Positions 15,189 to 20,906 of a stretch of DNA of 20,906 bases are shown here, in pieces. The notes under the pieces were generated by a model. The model did not search any database, was not told the origin of the DNA, and saw only the letters and a program-made list of their open reading frames with translations. The DNA lies in NCBI GenBank assembly GCA_964480915.1, contig CAYZRS010000080.1:1-20906 (forward strand). The letters are read 5' to 3'. This stretch comes from CAWGCE01 sp964480915. Its GTDB lineage: Bacteria > Planctomycetota > Planctomycetia > Pirellulales > Pirellulaceae. Positions within the stretch are counted from its first letter, which is position 1; each line of letters begins with the position of its first letter. Both the position numbers and the translations under genes were made by a program.

Positions 15189-15800
15189 TCACCACGCCAA
15201 GTGCGATTCGGTCGCAATGCCCAAGCGAACGGCCGCCGCACGAATATCGTCTGCCTTGATATTTGCCAAGCTTTCCAGCGATGCATCGAGAGCCGCGGGT
15301 ACGGGCTCTTTCGATTCTTCCGAGAGCATCTCTTCCAGCTTGCCAGTCAGCACGCACAAGTGCTCGATTTCATCGGCCACACGACGGTGCAGTGCCTTCA
15401 ACGAATCGGCGATTGCGGGTGCTTCCACTTCGGTGGTCGCTTGCATGCCGGTCGCGGCCATCGCACCGACAGCGGTCACGCCTACCGTCGCTCGGCCGGC
15501 AGCGATCGCTTGCGCGTCATTTGAAATCTTACTCTCGAGCCAATTCGGAATCCGACTGTCGAACGAGTAAAGTCGCACCGCCGCAGCTCGGACGTCGAGC
15601 TCTGACGGAAAGTCGGGGTCGAGTTCATCCCACAGTTCGTTGAGCAAACGGGGAGCGACATCCGACTGGTTCATCCGAGCCAGGTGTGCTGAGTAGTCGT
15701 AACATTGGACCAGTTCTTGGATCACCGGTTCAATCGAGTCAAATTGACATTTCCATTCAGTCGCGACAGCGAGCAGTTCAGATGAGAAGCTTTGCGTCAT
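15189..15800 (-). CDS. Helical protein of unknown function with repeated DxRAAAVRL motif
   Basis: I do not recognise this 203-residue protein. It is soluble-looking at both ends and rich in Glu, Leu and Ala with likely helices throughout. A small-residue Ala/Gly/Val stretch (about 97-120, AGRATVGVTAVGAMAATGMQ) could be a membrane segment or a flexible linker. The motif D-V-RAAAVRL at 69-77 recurs as D-I-RAAAVRL at 185-193 near the C-terminus, each followed by a conserved-looking S and W ending (SRIPNW, ESHLAW). Start ATG 15800 has no clear Shine-Dalgarno; the upstream region is the repeat-rich 15801-16150 stretch. It precedes hutF on the same strand by 100 bases, so partial co-transcription is possible. 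Coding status is supported by length, by sensible composition and by lack of a better frame. Confidence 0.65.
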   Translation of the reverse strand: MTQSFSSELLAVATEWKCQFDSIEPVIQELVQCYDYSAHLARMNQSDVAPRLLNELWDELDPDFPSELDVRAAAVRLYSFDSRIPNWLESKISNDAQAIAAGRATVGVTAVGAMAATGMQATTEVEAPAIADSLKALHRRVADEIEHLCVLTGKLEEMLSEESKEPVPAALDASLESLANIKADDIRAAAVRLGIATESHLAW

Positions 15801-15905
15801 CAGAGGAGTCCGGAAGAGAGTAGTGAAAAGCGTTTCCGGGTTGGCTCAAAACTTCGTGCTTCCAACCCCGAAACTGAGTAGCTGATCATAATCTCACGAA
15901 ATCGA

Positions 15906-15931
15906 AAAATGGCAAAGCATTTGCCGATTTT
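15906..15931 (-). terminator. Terminator-like hairpin
   Basis: On the minus strand the stem pairs 11 bases with one bulge around a TGC loop (core GGCAAA/TTTGCC), followed by ATTTTTCG. It lies 220 bases downstream of the zinc-ribbon gene and 105 bases upstream of the next gene. The stem is AT-rich, so termination would be modest. Confidence 0.35.
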
Positions 15932-16020
15932 CCAAAAATTTGGTGCTCGAAACTGGTCCGCAAAAATTGTTGATCGCATTCTATTTGACGAAGTGTTGGC
16001 CGTCGCGCAAACTAAAGCCA

Positions 16021-16061
16021 GCAGTTGGAAACTGCACGCGAATTCGCGTGGAAATTCGCGT
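16021..16061. promoter_or_regulatory. Two abutting palindromes and a half-site repeat
   Basis: GCAGTT-GGA-AACTGC (16021-16035) abuts the 16-bp perfect palindrome CACGCGAATTCGCGTG (16035-16050). The half-site AATTCGCGT (16041-16049) recurs 12 bases on at 16053-16061. The dense symmetry suggests a protein-binding site or a structured RNA rather than chance. Confidence 0.45.
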
Positions 16062-16150
16062 AGTTTCGATAGGAGTCCTACGAGCACCTGAAGGCGGGGT
16101 GGCCGAGCGGAACTTGCGGTGAAATGCGAGGTCAGCGAACGGCGCCGTAG

Positions 16151-16531
16151 CTAAATGGGAACGCTACTAAATTCTTGATTGCATTTCTCGCATTGGCTGC
16201 GGGGAATGATTCCTGGCAATACGCGCCAGACATGATCGCAATCGCCGGGCGGCTTTTCCTTGCTGAGTCCACAGCGACAACAGACGTTTCCCGGCAGCGC
16301 GCCGGCCTGATCGTCGTATTGATGTTCACAGCCGTTCTGTAATCGAGCGACCGCTTCTGTCTTCAGTCGTTTCCGGCGATCAGAATACTCGTCCGCCAAT
16401 TTGGTCAATTCTCGGTTCGTCCAAATGTCTTGAGCGATCACAACGAACGACTTGGCGACGAGGAACAGAAAGTAGAGAACCGCGAGCGCAATCAGCCCAA
16501 ACAGGAGCCAGAGAAAAAACATACCGCGCAT
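16151..16531 (-). CDS. Small membrane-anchored protein with two tandem CxH-X13-CxxC zinc ribbons
   Basis: This 126-residue protein has one N-terminal membrane helix (about 5-27, FFLWLLFGLIALAVLYFLFLV), a charged, probably coiled linker (35-65), and a cytoplasmic or periplasmic Cys/His region. It contains two exactly matching metal motifs, 30 residues apart. The first is C68-x-H70, 13 residues, then C84..C87. The second is C98-x-H100, 13 residues, then C114..C117. Each would bind one zinc ion. Side selection is uncertain; the basic stretch after the helix favours the cytoplasm. The start ATG 16531 has GAGG eight bases upstream. It diverges from the molybdoenzyme gene with 146 bases between. 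I do not recognise a named family. Zinc ribbons of this kind often mediate protein contact, so a role as a membrane adaptor is inference. Confidence 0.72.
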   Translation of the reverse strand: MRGMFFLWLLFGLIALAVLYFLFLVAKSFVVIAQDIWTNRELTKLADEYSDRRKRLKTEAVARLQNGCEHQYDDQAGALPGNVCCRCGLSKEKPPGDCDHVWRVLPGIIPRSQCEKCNQEFSSVPI

Positions 16532-16555
16532 GACGAGACCTCTTGGACTGGAAAC

Positions 16556-16573
16556 AAAGGACAGCGATCCTTT
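16556..16573. promoter_or_regulatory. Short inverted repeat in divergent promoter region
   Basis: AAAGGA-CAGCGA-TCCTTT, a perfect 6-bp dyad with a 6-base spacer, 25 bases upstream of the zinc-ribbon gene and 105 bases upstream of the molybdoenzyme. It could be an operator; length is short enough for chance. Confidence 0.25.
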
Positions 16574-16677
16574 ATCATCTCGCTCGCATCGTCGCGAATT
16601 CTTGAATTGGCTTCAAGAGCCATTGGGCAAGAGGCTGCGGTTGCAGGCCAAAAATAGGATTGAAGATTGGGAAACCT

Positions 16678-17889
16678 ATGATGAAAACGCTTGATCCATT
16701 CGAGTTCCGACTAAGCAGACGCCAGATGTTACTCGCCAGTGGCGGATTCTTGGCCGCCGTCACGGTGCCCAGCGGCAACGTGCTGGCACAACGAACCGCC
16801 GCTGAATCGGCGAAAGAGCTGGTGTTTCGCACGACCGACCCGAGGAATGGTGAACCGCAGCTGGAACATCTCGTCCAATCGTGGCTCACACCAACAAAAC
16901 ATTTTTACGTCCGCAGCCACGCGCCCAATCCTCAGATCAACGCCGCCGACTATCGCTTGCAAATTGAAGGCATGGTGCGCAAGCCGACGTCGGTTTCGTT
17001 AGCAGACCTGAGCCAATTGCCGAGGCAATCGGTGACGGCGACGCTCACGTGTGCCGGCAATCGCCGCAGCGAATTCAATGCCGAAGGAAAAGTTGGTGGA
17101 GTCCAGTGGGAAGCGGGCGCGATCGGAAATGCGACGTGGGACGGAGTCGCGTTGGCCGATCTGCTGAAACAGGCCGAGCTGTTAGAGTCGGCAAAGCATG
17201 TGTGGTTCGAAGGGCTCGATGAGATTCCTCGGGGCCATGGAACGATCCCTTTCGGCGCGTCGATTCCTCTCGAAAAAGCAATGTCGAGGGAACCGATTCC
17301 CGGCGCGCTGCTGGTCGATCAAATGAACGGAGCGCCGTTGACCGCCGATCATGGTTTTCCGCTGCGAACGGTCGTGCCTGGGTACATCGGCGCACGCAGC
17401 GTGAAATGGCTTGGCAAAATCATTGTCAGCGACCGGCCATCCCCCAATCACTATCAGGCGACCGCCTACAAAATTGTCGCCAAGCCCGAACCGCTCGATT
17501 GGAGCGAAGCAGGACCGATCTATCGCTATCCGATCAACGCGGCGATTTGCACTCCGGCCGCTGGCGCCAAAGTTCGTGCTGGGAACGTCGATGTCGCCGG
17601 CTACGTATTGCCAACGGGCCGCGCCGCTGCGCGGGCCAGCAGCGTTCACGTTTCCTCGGACCGAGGCGCCACCTGGCAGCCGGCTGAGTTGGTGGGCAAG
17701 TCGGAGCCCTTCTGTTGGCAGCTATGGCGCGCCACCGTCGCGGTGACCGAGTCGGCCGACCAATTGTGGGTCAAAGCGGCAGATCAAACGGGCGGTTTCA
17801 TGCCGCAGCGCGTTGCCTGGAATGCGAAAGGCTACCTGCAAAATTCGTGGTATCGATCAACGATCACCGTTGAGTCGTCGGACGGCTAG
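16678..17889 (+). CDS. Tat-exported molybdopterin oxidoreductase, sulfite oxidase family
   Basis: This 403-residue periplasmic enzyme belongs to the sulfite-oxidase/SorA/SoxC group. ATG 16678 (an adjacent ATG follows) is preceded by GGGA; a TTG at 16660 is in frame but unneeded. The N-terminus has the twin-arginine signal SRRQMLLASGGFLAAVTVP (R14, R15), consistent with export of a folded cofactor-loaded protein. The oxidoreductase domain shows FYVRSHAPNP, the molybdenum-ligating C125 in TLTCAGNRR, WDGVALADLL, DEIPRGHGTIPFGASIPLEKA, DHGFPLRTVVPGYIGARSVKWL and HYQATAYKI. A C-terminal dimerisation domain (about 285-395) follows, with SSVHVSSDRGATWQPAEL and WQLWRA. It probably oxidises sulfite or a related sulfur compound. 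No heme-binding partner or cytochrome gene follows, so the electron acceptor is not evident. It diverges from the zinc-ribbon membrane protein. Confidence 0.92.
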   Translation: MMKTLDPFEFRLSRRQMLLASGGFLAAVTVPSGNVLAQRTAAESAKELVFRTTDPRNGEPQLEHLVQSWLTPTKHFYVRSHAPNPQINAADYRLQIEGMVRKPTSVSLADLSQLPRQSVTATLTCAGNRRSEFNAEGKVGGVQWEAGAIGNATWDGVALADLLKQAELLESAKHVWFEGLDEIPRGHGTIPFGASIPLEKAMSREPIPGALLVDQMNGAPLTADHGFPLRTVVPGYIGARSVKWLGKIIVSDRPSPNHYQATAYKIVAKPEPLDWSEAGPIYRYPINAAICTPAAGAKVRAGNVDVAGYVLPTGRAAARASSVHVSSDRGATWQPAELVGKSEPFCWQLWRATVAVTESADQLWVKAADQTGGFMPQRVAWNAKGYLQNSWYRSTITVESSDG

Positions 17890-18221
17890 TCGGACGGCGA
17901 CCGGCGTTCCAATCCTGGGGGGACGTCGGAAGGCTATTCGCTCAGAAATTCAGACGCCGGCCGGACCAGGAAAAACAATGGCGCTGGCCAGCGGCATAGC
18001 GAAGGCGCGACGACGGAACCATCTAATTCATAGAGGCCGGCAGGGCAAGACTGGCAAGGATTTCACTGGCAAATCCATTTCTGAATTCGGTGAGATTGAT
18101 GCGGGTCACTTATGGAGGTGAGACTGCCCCAAGTAGGAGTTTGATCGAGCAGCCTGAATGCCGGGAGACAGCAATGTTGGTATGGCGAGTGTAATATTGG
18201 CAGGTATGTTACCGTGTGTGG

Positions 18222-18249
18222 TTGACATTGTCGGTTTGCACGCTAAACT
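18222..18249 (+). promoter_or_regulatory. Sigma-70-like promoter candidate
   Basis: TTGACA at 18222-18227 matches the -35 consensus fully. TAAACT at 18244-18249, after a 16-base spacer, is a reasonable -10. It faces the gene starting at 18611. Confidence 0.35.
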
Positions 18250-18480
18250 GATGTCCCTCGAGTCCGGTAGTTCGATAGTTTCCCATCTTCTTATGTAAGC
18301 ATAGTGAACCAAACGCGCATCGCCGATTGAATCGCTTACTTTCCGGCTTCATGCTGTGCTGCACCAATGCTGCCAGTTTCTTGTTCGTTGACGTTTCAAA
18401 CCACTGTCTCGAACGTTCAGTGCTGAGTGTCTGGTTATCTAGGCGTACTTTCTGGTCGCTTGCGCGCTCATAACTTTAAT

Positions 18481-18516
18481 CCGAGCGTGGTTTCGAGAGT
18501 GGCCGATTACGCTCGG
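18481..18516 (+). promoter_or_regulatory. Leader hairpin upstream of the DUF7453-like gene
   Basis: CCGAGCGT at 18481-18488 pairs perfectly with ACGCTCGG at 18509-18516, with a 20-base loop. TCGATTTTCC follows. This could be an attenuator or weak terminator in the leader; the long loop and short T-run reduce confidence. Confidence 0.3.
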
Positions 18517-18610
18517 TCGATTTTCCAGCAGAGCATGTGCCTCGATATCGCAAGCGGGCGTGATGCTGCGCTGTAGTGCTTTGAATCTAAATAGTTAAAA
18601 GGAGAGTCCA

Positions 18611-19906
18611 ATGAAGAAAATAAATGTTGTCGCCACGTTGGCGTTTGTCTTGGCGTTTCTACCAATGTCCGAGCGGGTGTCTCATGCGCAGTTTACGAAA
18701 ATCCTGGCGACGGGAGACCCCGTAACCGGTGGATCCTTTTTCAATGGTCTAACCCCGGTCCTCAAGGGCGATCGGATTGCCTATGTATCGCAGATGGGGT
18801 TCGGTGATCAGGAATTATTTAGTGGTACCATTTCTGAGGGGGTGTACACGCGAGTGCTATCTGAGGGAGACGTTGTTGACGGATTTGGCACCGCCAGTGC
18901 GTTCGTAGGTCAGCCGCAGTTGCTAGAAGACACGGTTCGCATCCTCGCTAACAGACCCGGCGGCTTTGGCTACGTCGCAAGTGACGTGGCGACTGGAGTT
19001 GCCTATCCAGTGGTGCAAACCGATTTCGACCGGTTCATCTTGGTGACAGCGCTAAACACAAGCGTGAATGGCGGAATCGCGTTCATTGGCACTGACAGAA
19101 ACGAAGGTAGCGGCCTCCACTTTGCTTCGATCGATGGGACGATTCAACAGCCCATTTTAGTGGACGACGTTCCGTATCCAGGGACAACAACGAATCAGTC
19201 GATCAGCAATGTTCGAATGTCGCTGAGTGCCGGCGATGGTGATCGCGTCGCAACCATCGTTGAGGGGCGTTTGCCAAATAACCCCAACATAGATGTACGA
19301 GGGATATTCGTCACGGGACTGAATGGGGGCACAGAAAGAATCGTCGAAGAGCTCGATTCGATTCCCAATACGAATTTTAGAGTCGAAGAGGTGCTGACGC
19401 CGCCGGCAATGCACGGAGACGATGTGTTGTTTCTGAGTTCTCTTGGCCAAGGGCGGACCGGTATCGTTGGGAGTCTGGACGGGACATTGACAGTCATTGT
19501 TGATGACGAAACTCCCATTCCTGGTTTGGCGGGCGACACACTTGATTTGTCATCGTTTGAGCACCAAGACCTCGGTGTCGAAAATGGTGTTGTCGTTTTT
19601 CAGTCGCGGACTTCGAATGGAAACACTGGCGTCTTCAAGTTCTCGGATGCAGGTCTTGAGACGATCGCGATGACCGGTGACACGATTGACGGAAGGGTCG
19701 TGAGTTCGCTCAGCTTTACATCACCGGCCTTCAACGATGGTCGAATTCTACTGGCCATCAACAACGGTACAGGTTTGTATTTGACCGCGATCCCTGAACC
19801 GAGACGTTTCGCTTCGATATGGCTGTTTGTGCTGTGGTGCGTCCTGCGAAGAAGGGCTATTCAAGGCGAGGCGAAGATTGGCTCCAGCTGTGTAGCCGGG
19901 CGGTAG
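18611..19906 (+). CDS. Secreted DUF7453-like repeat protein with PEP-CTERM tail
   Basis: This 431-residue protein has a strong ribosome site (AAAAGGAGAG, 18597-18606) and a signal peptide (MKKINVVATLAFVLAFLPMS, cleavage probably after SHA). The body contains five recurrences of a GD-x-[VI]-x-G type unit: ATGDPVTG (33-40), SEGDVVDG (84-91), VDDVPYPG (184-191), VDDETPIPG (297-305) and MTGDTIDG (354-361). Beta-strands such as GDRIAYVSQ, GGIAFIGTD, GDDVLFLSS, NGVVVFQSR and DGRILLAIN alternate with them. This pattern suggests a beta-propeller and is typical of secreted planctomycete proteins now grouped near DUF7453. The tail is a PEP-CTERM sorting signal: IPEP at 394-397, a short hydrophobic helix and RRR at 413-415. 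It is probably delivered to the surface by an exosortase encoded elsewhere. No catalytic residues are recognisable. Confidence 0.82.
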   Translation: MKKINVVATLAFVLAFLPMSERVSHAQFTKILATGDPVTGGSFFNGLTPVLKGDRIAYVSQMGFGDQELFSGTISEGVYTRVLSEGDVVDGFGTASAFVGQPQLLEDTVRILANRPGGFGYVASDVATGVAYPVVQTDFDRFILVTALNTSVNGGIAFIGTDRNEGSGLHFASIDGTIQQPILVDDVPYPGTTTNQSISNVRMSLSAGDGDRVATIVEGRLPNNPNIDVRGIFVTGLNGGTERIVEELDSIPNTNFRVEEVLTPPAMHGDDVLFLSSLGQGRTGIVGSLDGTLTVIVDDETPIPGLAGDTLDLSSFEHQDLGVENGVVVFQSRTSNGNTGVFKFSDAGLETIAMTGDTIDGRVVSSLSFTSPAFNDGRILLAINNGTGLYLTAIPEPRRFASIWLFVLWCVLRRRAIQGEAKIGSSCVAGR

Positions 19907-19990
19907 CAACTGTATTCGGTGTCGAAGCCGGTAGTAGACAAAGGGCACCCATCCTACTAGTACAAGTACTGGGGGGTGGTCATTTGTACT

Positions 19991-20013
19991 TCATCCAGCA
20001 GTGCACTGGATGA
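19991..20013 (+). promoter_or_regulatory. Hairpin just upstream of the 20030 gene
   Basis: TCATCCAG, loop CAGTGCA, CTGGATGA: a perfect 8-bp stem ending 5 bases before the GGGGGA ribosome site (20019-20024). It may end transcription of the preceding gene or control translation of the next; no T-run follows. Confidence 0.35.
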
Positions 20014-20029
20014 TCCTAGGGGGAATTGA

Positions 20030-20767
20030 ATGTTCGACTCAACATTGATTCGTGCACTAGCGTTCGCAACTTCAATGTCCTTCCTGATCGGGCCCTCCGT
20101 GTTCGGTCAAGATTCGGAAGTCGAACTCATTCCCGTCGCAAAAGTCTGGTCGAATCGAATCCCAGACACGCGGGATATATTTGAGCTTGAGCCTGCAGCA
20201 CCGGCCGAGTTGATGAAGTATCCTCGCGAGTTTCGAGACTACCGAAATAGAGGTGGAACTCTCACGCAGCAAATTGTCAAACGACTCGGCCCTGTGCGAC
20301 TCCGGGAGTTTTCACGAGGGGCCCCAACTCGTCTGGAAACTTTTGCAGTTCTCGGAAAAGGGGACAAGGCGTTGCGTGAAGCCCACAAGGTACTGGTTGG
20401 TGGTGCCGAACCTCGACGTGAATTTGCTCCCAATGACGAAATCACCTTGGTGTTTTTCGTTCACTTGAGTCCCTGGTGTGTGCACATTAAGTCAATCGAA
20501 CAAGCTCGCGGCAAGATAACGATCAGCTATCAATTCGTGCCTAATCAAGGGCCCGACGAACTTCAAATCGCCTGCCAGCGTGTCTTCTTGGCACTAATTC
20601 CAACCAAATCCCTGCGACCGGGTAAACAATCGGTAGAGATTAATCGCTTGCCATCGGATAGACCGGAAATTGAGGCAGAACTAGTAAGACCCGGTGACGA
20701 TTTTCATGCCGTAGAGTACGCCGTGTCCGGCCCGTGTCATTTCGAAATCAAAGAAATTGAATTATGA
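20030..20767 (+). CDS. Secreted protein of unknown function
   Basis: This 245-residue protein starts at ATG 20030 with GGGGGA six bases upstream. It has a signal peptide (hydrophobic stretch about 7-22, cleavage near VFGQ). The mature part has mixed alpha and beta content: a charged middle (about 60-115, with LMKYPREFRDYRNRGGTLTQ), then beta-type strands such as DEITLVFFVHLSPW, ITISYQFVP and ELQIACQRVFLALIP, and a C-terminal strand pair (EYAVSGPCHFEIKEIEL). Three cysteines (in PWCVH, IACQR and GPCHF) are spaced through the C-terminal half. I recognise no domain. It follows the PEP-CTERM gene on the same strand with 123 bases between, but carries no PEP-CTERM tail itself, so it is likely periplasmic. 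Coding status is well supported by start, signal peptide and length. Confidence 0.75.
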   Translation: MFDSTLIRALAFATSMSFLIGPSVFGQDSEVELIPVAKVWSNRIPDTRDIFELEPAAPAELMKYPREFRDYRNRGGTLTQQIVKRLGPVRLREFSRGAPTRLETFAVLGKGDKALREAHKVLVGGAEPRREFAPNDEITLVFFVHLSPWCVHIKSIEQARGKITISYQFVPNQGPDELQIACQRVFLALIPTKSLRPGKQSVEINRLPSDRPEIEAELVRPGDDFHAVEYAVSGPCHFEIKEIEL

Positions 20768-20841
20768 ACAAGTCGAGAATCCTGTCTTTCTCATCGGCAG
20801 CGTAGCTTTTTCTTTCTAACATGGCAGTCGGGCAGTTTGAC

Positions 20842-20864
20842 CCCCTCTCTACGGATGGGAGGGG
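20842..20864. repeat. Hairpin near the right edge
   Basis: CCCCTCTC, loop TACGGAT, GGGAGGGG: an 8-bp stem with one G-T wobble. It lies next to the 12-base tandem repeat, and a REP-like palindrome is possible, but only one copy is visible. Confidence 0.35.
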
Positions 20865-20872
20865 CATGGGGC

Positions 20873-20906
20873 CAGGTCTTAACACAGGTCTTAACACAGG
20901 ACTTAG
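20873..20906. repeat. 12-base tandem repeat cut by the window edge
   Basis: CAGGTCTTAACA is present twice in perfect tandem (20873-20884, 20885-20896), followed by a partial third copy CAGGACTTAG to the last base. The array may continue outside the window. Confidence 0.7.

Larger units (their letters stand above)
15801..16150. other. 350-base intergenic region with several inverted repeats
   Basis: No protein gene is supported. The stretch holds a terminator-like hairpin at 15906-15931 and two abutting palindromes at 16021-16050, listed separately. GCGGGGTGGCCGAGCGG at 16094-16110 resembles the start of a class II tRNA but no anticodon arm or T arm follows. It separates the two minus-strand genes at 15189-15800 and 16151-16531. 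Confidence 0.5.
17890..18610. other. 720-base intergenic region without a supported gene
   Basis: Open frames here have no plausible start, signal peptide or motif. The right half holds a promoter-like pair at 18222-18249 and a hairpin at 18481-18516, so the downstream gene may have a leader of about 350 bases. ACTGGCAA repeats near 18047 and 18067 with no further structure. A non-coding RNA is possible but not shown. Confidence 0.4.

Noticed and set aside
16094..16150. tRNA-like start GCGGGGTGGCCGAGCGG
   Set aside because: It recalls a class II tRNA acceptor and D arm, but no anticodon stem, T arm with GGTTCGA or matching acceptor 3' strand follows.
18106..18312. 68-codon minus-strand open frame in the long gap
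   Set aside because: No homology recognised, no ribosome site and no hydrophobic or domain features; left as non-coding.

Overview
The window looks like chromosomal DNA from a planctomycete, most likely of the Pirellula/Rhodopirellula type. This rests on several things seen together: a BBP2-type beta-barrel porin with a cysteine-rich N-terminal extension, two secreted proteins ending in PEP-CTERM sorting signals (VPEP or IPEP, then a short hydrophobic helix, then an Arg cluster), moderately high GC, mixed ATG/GTG starts with patchy Shine-Dalgarno sequences, small mostly monocistronic genes and many secreted proteins without clear homologues. No phage, insertion sequence, CRISPR array, rRNA or complete tRNA was found. 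The right end carries a short tandem repeat and a hairpin.

Left part (1-6900): a Fsr-like MFS exporter (75-1400) is followed by an exported protein with an M14-like N-terminal domain and a VanX-type D-Ala-D-Ala dipeptidase domain (1450-2793). Facing it, with a 4-base overlap of the stops, is an exported M1 aminopeptidase of the leukotriene-A4-hydrolase type (2790-4664). The divergent region to its right holds a perfect 9-bp inverted repeat and leads to a small CxxC membrane protein (4848-5099). Next comes a serine protease that resembles plant DEG9 more than classic DegP (5404-6900).

Middle part (6924-12647): a porin on the minus strand (6924-8423) diverges from a Kelch beta-propeller PEP-CTERM protein (8641-9858). 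A large S9B dipeptidyl-peptidase-IV-like enzyme (10113-12647) follows, with visibly lower GC in places. The window therefore holds several extracytoplasmic peptidases (M14/M15, M1, Deg, S9), which fits a scavenging, peptide-degrading heterotroph.

Right part (12703-20906): a minus-strand unit reads hutF (formimidoylglutamate deiminase) - MOSC protein - VOC/glyoxalase protein. Upstream of it lies an unknown helical protein (15189-15800), then a 350-base intergenic region rich in inverted repeats, then a small membrane protein with two exactly spaced CxH-X13-CxxC zinc-ribbon repeats (16151-16531). That gene diverges from a Tat-exported sulfite-oxidase-family molybdoenzyme (16678-17889). A 720-base non-coding stretch precedes a secreted repeat protein of the DUF7453 type with a PEP-CTERM tail (18611-19906), followed by a secreted protein of unknown function (20030-20767).

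The least explained elements are the tandem zinc-ribbon membrane protein beside the molybdoenzyme, the CxxC-helix-CxxC small protein, the M14-like/VanX fusion, the plant-type Deg protease and the intergenic palindromes. None of these is strong evidence for a new multi-gene defence or mobile system.
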